From the NCBI GenBank assembly GCA_948099385.1, contig CANUEZ040000062.1:2721501-2785500 (forward strand): a stretch of DNA of 64,000 nucleotides, given 5' to 3'. Below, in pieces: positions 56,850 through 64,000 of this stretch (the first letter of the stretch is position 1; each line of letters begins with the position of its first letter). The position numbers were made by a program, and so were the translations under genes. This DNA is from Fasciola hepatica. Lineage: Eukaryota; Platyhelminthes; Trematoda; Plagiorchiida; Fasciolidae. The notes below the pieces were generated by a model. It searched no databases. It saw only the letters and a list, made by a program, of their open reading frames with translations, and was not told the origin of the DNA.

Positions 56850-58510
56850 TTGTCAAAAGTAGGGCACTGCCGGTGGTGAAATGTGCCGAAAAAAACAATG
56901 GACATTATTTGGTGCACTATTATTCTCGGGATTTAGATGATTTTTCCATGGGAGAGGGGGTGGGGCGATGCCACATATTGTCTGGGGTTGGTCAGGCACT
57001 AGTGGATTCGATAGGGGCTCTAACGTGAAAGGAGTTTGCAGGCTCACAAAGGTTACAGGCTTGTTAGTCAGTAACAGCCGAGGCTAGGTGCCTGTGTTTT
57101 GGCCGTAGGCCCTGATGACATCCTGAACTCCACTGTTGGCATCTGGATGGGGAGGTTTGTGAAGTGGTGTGATGACCTAGTAGCTGGCTTGGGTAAGGGG
57201 TGGTAGCTGGTGATAGTGGCTAGAAGGTTTGTTTGGTTTCATGCCTGTTGAAGGTTGCTGACCGGGCTTGGTCACCATAGTTCCAGGTATACTCAGAGGT
57301 GGTGTTACCGCAGTCATACCATGATACCTCCAGGTGGGCGTGCTAGGCTGCAGAAATGGCGTTACTGTTAGAACAGTTGCCTTGTGACTAAACGGGGATG
57401 GAGAACAACTGGGTAAATTTGTGGAAGACCCGAAAAAAGTGGGATCGCTGGGTTGCTGAGGTCGGTTTTGCTATTCATTCTAGCGAAAGAAGTATTTGGG
57501 GAGGCAAGATGCCAAAGTTTTCCCGGTGGTCGGGTCGGTGGCACACAACGCGACATATCTAAGTCTACTGTCGCTGTTTGCGTCATGTGCACCGATGGTA
57601 ATGCTGATGCATTTTTCACTACAGACTTGTTGTCCTGGATTTTCGCCACAGTCAACCTGTATCTGATAAATTTTACAGTACCTTTTTGTGGTGGCCTCTC
57701 CAGCTTGTCGGAGGAAGACTGTGCCACACCCCGGGAAAGATTCCACGAAACCTGCATGGGACTCTGTGGACTAGAATGATGAAGGTCTACTGATGCCGAA
57801 GTGGCCATGGAAGTGGTAGTTGTTCTGGCTGAAGTCCTGTTCAGAGGAGCGTGCGTTGATGCATCTCCGGGCCCTGTTGGATCAAGGCCAATGGAGGGCT
57901 CTGGCTTGCCCTTCTGTCCGCAGAAAATCTGTCTTTGTGGAGGAGATTTATCGGAGTGTGTTTTGATTTTTTATGTGGCTTAGCTGCAGCAGTCCTTTGA
58001 CAGTCACTGATGAACTAAACGGTTGTTAATTGGTTGGAAAAGGGAAAAAGCAGAAGGCAGGCGTATCGTGGTGATCGTTTCCGCAGCCTAGTACAATGGC
58101 ACGTGTTGAGCCTTATTGCATGTGTGGCTTCACCAGACCGCACATGTAGCCTGTCCGAGGCATTTAACACCGGAGCACTGTTATCATTCTTTACCCAACT
58201 GTGAGGTCCCGAGGCGATTGCATCTACATAACAACCGGCTTGGGATCAGGCTTTGAAATAAGCTTGATCCGCTAGTTCAGCTGTGATTGTTATTGGGGAA
58301 ATCTTTGATAAACTACCCTCAGTCGATTGCCACTTACCATGTAGGTCGTTCACCTTCTGTTCCAAAACGTTGACTTTACTTTGTCCCAGCCGTATATATC
58401 GACCAGTGATACAGAACACTTATTGGCAGTTGCCGTCATTTTGGCGTGTGTTATTTCCCTCTGGAGGCCCAAACGGTCCGTTTTGGACCAGGCGGACAAT
58501 AACGTTTAAA
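56850..58510 (-). pseudogene. LINE C ORF1 remnant
   Basis: The words KCSVSLVDIYG near 58420 match LINE A SVSLVDILG, and RLNTCHCTRLRKRS near 58110-58070 matches CHCVRLRKTS. The open piece 57368-57808 (146 residues) is Ser/Pro-rich like the second half of LINE A ORF1. Stops separate the parts. Confidence 0.55.
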
Positions 58511-59300
58511 TACTGACTTAGACATTCTTTTGAGTCTTAAACAGGGGCAGCCGTGTTTATAGAGGGCGTAAAGGCTACGCCTCACCTGTGCAGATGTTTT
58601 ATTTGGCTGCTACATTTCAGAAAGAAACGTATGTAGACAGATCTCCAAGTCACCTCGTCAATAAATATCGTTGCTCGGTTCGATCAAGGTTGATGTGCTC
58701 GATTTGGAACTTATTGTGAGGAGATTGACTGAGAGCTGGGGGGGGAGTCGGACTTCAAAGTGGGCCGGAATGTCATCGTTAGCTTCAGCAGAAGTCTCGT
58801 GGGAATTCGAGTGTCAGAAAATAACTACCGGATTTTTATGAGTTTCTAGACTAGTTTTTAACATAGAAACGCCGAGCCAAGCGCTGAATAACCAGTAAGG
58901 CCTTCGAGATAAAGACGTACAACTAGGTACGGGTAGATACCTAAGTGATGTGATCCAGCCGAGAATCAGAGTATGCTTTATAGGCAGGGTCGCTTAGGGT
59001 AATTTCAGGTAGTCATGAACCGTAAGTTCTTGGAAAACACTTACGTTGTTATTTCGCGATAAAAAATTACGAATTCACAGTTGGGTGGCACGGCTAACAG
59101 CTCTGAAAATACAATTCTTCAGTGTGAAGTAACTTTTACGCTGGAAATGGCATAACATCCATCTTGAATGACGGAAGAACCAAAGAAACGTGACAACCTG
59201 ATTTTCGCATCTAGGTGACCTTGACGTCTTGTTTTGCGGAGGCTCCGGAATCTAGTTAGTGCCTGGTGTCCGGAGTACTAAAAGGGAAGACACTGAGTGA
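58511..59300. other. Unassigned region
   Basis: It would hold the 5' end of LINE C on the minus strand and any upstream exons of the gene remnant at 59509. Nothing is recognisable. Confidence 0.3.
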
Positions 59301-59508
59301 GCTTCAGTTTTCATCGCCATGTAAGTAACTCACACTGCTCTACCGCGCTTCGTTCACTAAACCCTGGAGATTGAGTTAACATATTCCTAGACTAGAAGTA
59401 CGTACCTTGCGTCTGATGGGTTGTGGTGAACACCATGACCAAATAACAGGTCTTCTACATCAGCACTCTGTACGTTACCTATTTTTGATAAGCGTTTTCA
59501 TTTTTTAG

Positions 59509-60071
59509 GATCAGAACGATTCCAGCAACAAACGACCGGTGTCCGTGCAAAGTTCGACATCCAGTTGAGAGAAACTGAGATGACTGCTTCAGGAGGTAAG
59601 TGACGTTAAACTCGGTTTGCTCATATCTTTAACTAAACAGGTTCGGATGAAATACCAACAATAGACTACCTGACTGAATTGCACAGTGTGGTTATTCAAA
59701 CCCTGCACCGTATTGAACAACGTCTAGTGACCGGGGAACACAAGCTTCAGTTTGGTGCTTCCGATTATTTCTTTCCATTGTCGGCTTTGAAAGAAATCGG
59801 AGATTTCGATCGAGGCTTACATAAGGAGTCCAGCCATAACAAGCTGACTTGTTTTCCTACTTCAATGGCCTACTTTCTTAAAGGACTATTTATTAGCTTT
59901 TTCTATTGATGATAACTTGGAGAATGGCATCCAATCACTGATACCAAGGTTGATGCTGAAACAAGTCACACTGGAGGTCAGCCGTGCTGGTTCTCACAGG
60001 AAATTCACATCCAGGAGGACGACTACGCACGACTTGGTTGTTGGTGTGTCCCCCATGGTTTTTAACTGATT
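59509..60071 (+). pseudogene. Possible spliced host-gene remnant, DUF4806-like
   Basis: Two candidate exons: 59509-59595 (preceded by TTTTTTAG) and 59641 onward, separated by a 45-base intron with GTAAG and CAG ends. Splicing keeps frame: MTASGG joins SDEIPTIDYLTELH. A possible first exon ends at 59320 (GTAAGT follows). The product has IQTLHRIEQRL, FPLSALKEIGDFDRGL, then stops at 59909. One frame over, YLLAFSIDDNLENGIQSL and LKQVTLEVSRAGSHRKF follow to about 60070, which looks like one protein broken by a frameshift near 59880. The spacing resembles DUF4806 proteins (helical pair, FPL-E-L, then EV-S-G-KF), of unknown function. This is my pattern match only. No transposon motif is seen. Confidence 0.4.
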
Positions 60072-61321
60072 TGACAAAAGACTGGGTGCTTCAACAATAA
60101 GCCTTTAGCGCAAATAAAAAGGCTGATGTTTTTCGTGTCACTGCAGACCGGCTGCAAGTCACCGGACGAAACCTGAAGCGACATGACACGAAAGTACATC
60201 GGAAATAAAATAATGATTCACTACATTATTTTCACAGGATCAGGGCCAAACAAACTAAAAAAGTGACATTGGTACTTAATGACGTTCCTGATTTTCACTT
60301 TTTCCTGCGACAACAAAGATTGTAAATTAAATCTTCTATGGTAGTTCTTGCATTGTAAAAAGCCAAGGTTTCGTCATTCTCAGAGTGATGTCACAGTTTG
60401 TAGAAGAAGGAGGGGTCCTGAGAACCATCTTTTTGTAATATTTTGGTTACTCATCCACGGTCAGTTTCAGGATATTATGGGAATAGTGCTGGGGGAGGTA
60501 CTGGCCATATGCAAAGGTAACTGGCCGCCTTTCTCCCCGAATTTCTGCAACTGTTGTTCTCGTTTCATTTGGCTACGTTAGTTATTTCCCACTTGAGTTA
60601 GAGGCCAGTTCTGCTCTCAGAAGGAAGGGATTGCTTTCCGTGGAAGATTCTCCGTTGGCCATTGCTACTGGGTGGGCAACAATCATGGAGTTTGGGGGAG
60701 AGGTGTCCAGCTGAGGATAAACCCAACTGGTCGCTACCATTTCTTTTTCTCGAAGCTCATTGGCTAAGGGGGCGGAGAATACATACCGTCTCCTACTGTC
60801 GTTGTTCAGGACCACTTCACGCTCATTGGCTCAAAGTTTTCGGCCCGCTTCGGGCACTCAGTAGACAAGCGAACCAAATTTATCTGAAAATGTGGTGAGC
60901 AGGATTTTCGACGAACTTCCGGTTTGACCTCAATTCGCGCTAGCAAAAGTGATACTGCAGTGAGTTGCACATATTGTTGAATAACCGGACTTGGGGCCAG
61001 TAGATGGAGTGTGATCATATAGACTTGTGGGGACCATGCTGTCGAGGACAGATGAGTCGGAAGAGCTCTCGTCAGTTTTGTTATTGCTGGGGGCTCTTTC
61101 CGGCCTAGGGATTTGTTTGGTCTATTCTGAGGATTGAGGCATTTTCTAGGTGATTCAAGTGTCGCCTTAGAAGGTGTGATACCTAAATCTGCAGTTGCTT
61201 TGCGATTTGTAATGGGCGGCGACGTTGGAAGGTGGCCAGTGATAGGGAGATCAGGTTTTTGGGGTGGATTTCTGTTTACAACATCGCTAGGATTGTTGTT
61301 CTGGGCTTGGCCCCTATAAAC
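60072..61321. other. Unassigned region
   Basis: A splice-acceptor-like TTCACAG precedes GATCAGGGCC at 60238, similar to the exon start at 59509 (GATCAGAACG). No continued coding is seen. Open frames of about 60-80 residues are not convincing. Confidence 0.3.
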
Positions 61322-63715
61322 TTCCCCTTGCCGTGGGGTTATGCCCCCTCTCGATTATTCGATTTCCTTCTGGACACCCACGCTGCAGGATGGACACAGC
61401 ATGCCTCCACTCACACAAGACCTAACAACATCCTCGATTTAGTGTTCACTTACGGCCTCTGTGATGTGAACGTCTCCGTCACACAAAACCTTCCCGTCAG
61501 TGACCACAAAATGGTCATATGTCACTTCACTGTTACACAAGAATCATGCCTACCTGAGGTTGGCGAAATCAAAAACCAAAACACCTACAGACTGACTAAC
61601 CGGGCCCAGTTGGCTACCTTCCTCCGGGGCATTGACTGGTCTGACTTCTTCCTCAAATCTGATCCGCAAAAAACAGCCGATGTGCTCTATGTCAAGTTGT
61701 TTTCCTCAATAAATTGCCTTACCTCAACCGTTAGACACATTTGAGCTAAGACTACCGAAATTGACTGATTTCGACAAAAGATTTGTAAGCTCTAGAACTA
61801 ATTCCTTAGGAATCGAGACTTCTCTCTGACACTCAGAATAAGCCGACTCTGCAGTGATCTCTATGCAGCAACCGAGAATAAACTCAAAAAGCAAGAACCG
61901 ACTGCCCTACAACAGCCCCACATTGTGAAGCTGCTCTCAACACTGCTAAAGTCCCGCAACTCGCACAGCAATGAAAAGAATATCCCACTCCCTATCCAAA
62001 ATGGCACCCACCTTGTCTCGCCAGAAGATATGGCTGAGGCTTCCAACAGCTATTTCGCCTCAGCTCTTATTACGGGCACTAACCCTTTACCATTCTGCTA
62101 TCCGATGCTCACACAGGACGAGATATCAACCATAACACTTTCCACGGCCAACATCAGGAAATTCCTGGCCAACACGAAACCCTCCTATCACCGAGGGCCT
62201 GACGACCTTCCACCCGTCCTACTTCGATTTGGAGGACTTGACCTAGTGCTCCTATTTCTGAACCTCTTTACATTATCTATGATGTCTGGAATCTACCCAG
62301 CTCAATGGAAAGCGTCCTGCATAATTCCAAAATACAAAAATGAGCCTTTGCATGATCCGGGGAACTATCGCACCATAAACCACACTTCGATTGTTTCCAG
62401 GCTCATGGGGAGGATAGTAAGGGACCAGCTGGCAATTTTCCTGACTTCTCGAAATCTTATCAACCCAGCTCAGCATGGGTTCCTAAGGTCCCGTTCGTGC
62501 CTCACATGTCAGATGGACTTCCTAAATTTAATCACTTCCAAGGCTGACAGCAGCAAGTCAGTTATCGTCATCTTTCTCGACATGACTGAAGCGTTCGACC
62601 GTGTATCTCACGCCCGCTTACTGCCAAAAATTAAATCCTACGGAGTCACTGACGCCCTTCTGTCTTGGCTATCATCTTACCTCTCTGAACGTTCTCAAAC
62701 CTTCATCGTCAACGGAACATCCTCTCGGCCCAAACGAATTACTAGCGGGGTCGTACAGGGTAGCGTTTTATGTCCTCCCTTATTTCTTATGTATATAGAT
62801 GACGTCTTCCAAGTAGTGCGTCATGGCACGACATTCCTCTTTGCTGACGGCATAAAACTAGTCTATAATTTTGAGGCGAACACCAAGCACTCAGCTGTCA
62901 GGGATATTCTGTCAGATTTGAAGTCCCTCGACAACTGGTGTATTCGATAGCTGATGACGTTTTCGGCAGCTAAGAGCTCCTTTCTGTCTTACAAATGCCA
63001 CGTTCTGCCTGGCTCCCTCAAAATGAATGGTCTGCCGATACCCACTACTCATGTGGTAAGAGATCTGGGCCTGCATCATTCGTGTTCCTTCAACTTTCAT
63101 GAACAAGCACTGAACCGAATTATCAAGGCAAGGAAGATAACTGCACTTATTCTCAGGACATACCGTACTCAGGAGAGTAAGCTCCTGATGTTCAAGACGC
63201 AAGCCAGGTCGCTGCTGGAATACTGCCTCCCAGCCTTTACCCTGATGCGAAAGGCCAACCGGGTCAACACAGATAAATTGTAACGCTCCTTCACCAAAAA
63301 ATTACTTGCCACCTGTCCCAACCCTAAATACAGAGCCAGGTGAGAACTACTTCGACTTGAGCCACTACGGTTAAGTCGTATCAGGCTCAATCTCTCATTC
63401 CTCTTCAACCTCCTGCATTCAAAAGTCCACTCATCTGATTACTCACTCGGTTTCTCTAGTGAGACTCCCTACTCCCTCCGTCATAGACAATTCACCACTA
63501 CAACCCCCCAATATAGAATCTCAATCAGATCTAGATACTTTTTGGTTACCTACTCCAGCCTCTGGAATAAGCTTTCAGACTCACTGCGATCGTGTCGCAA
63601 GCTAGTACAATTTAGAGGGGCACTATGCAAAATCCTGGACCCATCTTCTGTAACTAGCATGACCCGTGATAACATTAGCGTAGACCAAGCATATGAAGAT
63701 TGCCTTGATTATTAG
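61322..63715 (+). pseudogene. LINE B ORF2, endonuclease C-terminus to tail
   Basis: The open piece 61232-61744 holds, from about 61345, FDFLLDTHAAGWTQH and VSDHKMVICHF (SDH of the endonuclease), then RGIDWSDFFLKSDPQ. The 341-residue piece 61925-62950 is a nearly whole RT: GPDDLPPVLLRFGG, PAQWKASCIIPKYK, QHGFLRSRSC, FLDMTEAFDRVSH and SGVVQGSVLCPPLF. The catalytic site reads FADGIKLV, where FADD is expected, so the second Asp is lost. A TAG at 62948-62950 is in frame with the C-terminal piece 62954-63283 (SYKCHVLPGSL, RSLLEYCLPAF). The tail ends DNISVDQAYEDCLDY at the TAG 63713-63715. It is 5'-truncated near 61300. Confidence 0.82.
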
Positions 63716-64000
63716 ACCACAATGTGCCACAGTCTTTCGCATTTGACCGCTTTCTCATGACCCGTCCGATGATAGCATCCACGTATACAGATATATATAT
63801 ACCTTGGGTAAGCTGCACTCACTCTTCTCTCCCCTCCCATTTTGCAACATAATTTGCATACATATATTAAGAAAACCGTTCCGTCCTTTAGTGACAGGTG
63901 CTCCCCTTCACTTAACTCCTATGCTTCAGGCTAGAACACAACCGCCCCATCCTGCTTTTCTTGCGCCTTCCTCGTGTTCAGATAAAACGTTCATTTTCTG
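63716..64000 (+). repeat. LINE B 3' UTR (cut by window edge)
   Basis: Matches LINE F 23961-24130 (CATGACCCGTCC, a TATA run, CACTCACT) and LINE G near 30970-31060 (GACAGGTGCT). The 3' end lies outside the window. Confidence 0.6.

Larger units (their letters stand above)
52003..58510 (-). mobile_element. LINE C, nearly complete but decayed CR1/Jockey-like element
   Basis: Read on the minus strand: ORF1 (about 58510-56850), ORF2 endonuclease (about 56600-55700) and RT (about 55590-53640), and 3' UTR with the conserved block at 53220-53041. A CCATTATTATA stretch near 52003-52013 may be its 3' tail; if not, the element extends towards 51600. The whole ORF order matches LINE A. Confidence 0.65.

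Overview
This looks like nuclear DNA of a metazoan, most likely a parasitic flatworm. That is an inference from the kinds of transposon present: CR1/Jockey-like LINEs, BEL/Pao elements and CsRn1-like Ty3/gypsy elements with a CHCC Gag finger. I see no operons, rRNA, tRNA genes or CRISPR, and at most one host-gene remnant. Nearly everything recognisable is transposable-element sequence in various states of decay, often nested.

Layout. 1-90 is the end of a BEL/Pao-type LTR, 2560-4000 holds BEL/Pao protease and RT remnants, and 4104-5490 is a full LTR followed by a BEL gag remnant. 5650-18553 is one LINE (E), 5'-truncated, whose 3' UTR is split by a second, nearly complete LINE (A, ~8940-17608). 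LINE A carries a solo BEL-type LTR (12279-12637) in ORF2. 18556-24370 is the tail of LINE F, split inside its ORF2 C-terminus by a fairly intact Ty3/gypsy element (minus strand, 18596-23907, 544-bp LTRs).

24378-29828 is the most striking object: a minus-strand LTR element with four 312-bp LTRs and three 1401-bp trinucleotide-rich internal regions. It is a perfect 1713-bp periodicity, flanked once by a 5-bp target-site duplication. 30700-32979 is a LINE 3' end, and 33350-34060 a remnant of a different LINE RT. 34758-36812 is gypsy pol (minus) with a fold-back insertion, and 38570-42658 is a LINE (D) with an uninterrupted long 3' UTR. 43588-46540 is another gypsy (minus). 46700-51260 is a decayed gypsy (plus) with degenerate LTRs. 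About 52003-58510 is LINE C (minus), nearly complete but decayed. 59300-60070 is a possible spliced host-gene remnant, DUF4806-like. 61322-64000 is the 3' half of LINE B.

How it fits together: the LINEs would supply RT and endonuclease, and the gypsy and BEL elements would supply Gag, protease, RT, RNase H and integrase. No copy is clearly active. The best preserved are gypsy A, with one reading frame broken by three stops, and the four-LTR element, whose copies are almost identical but which encodes no recognisable protein.
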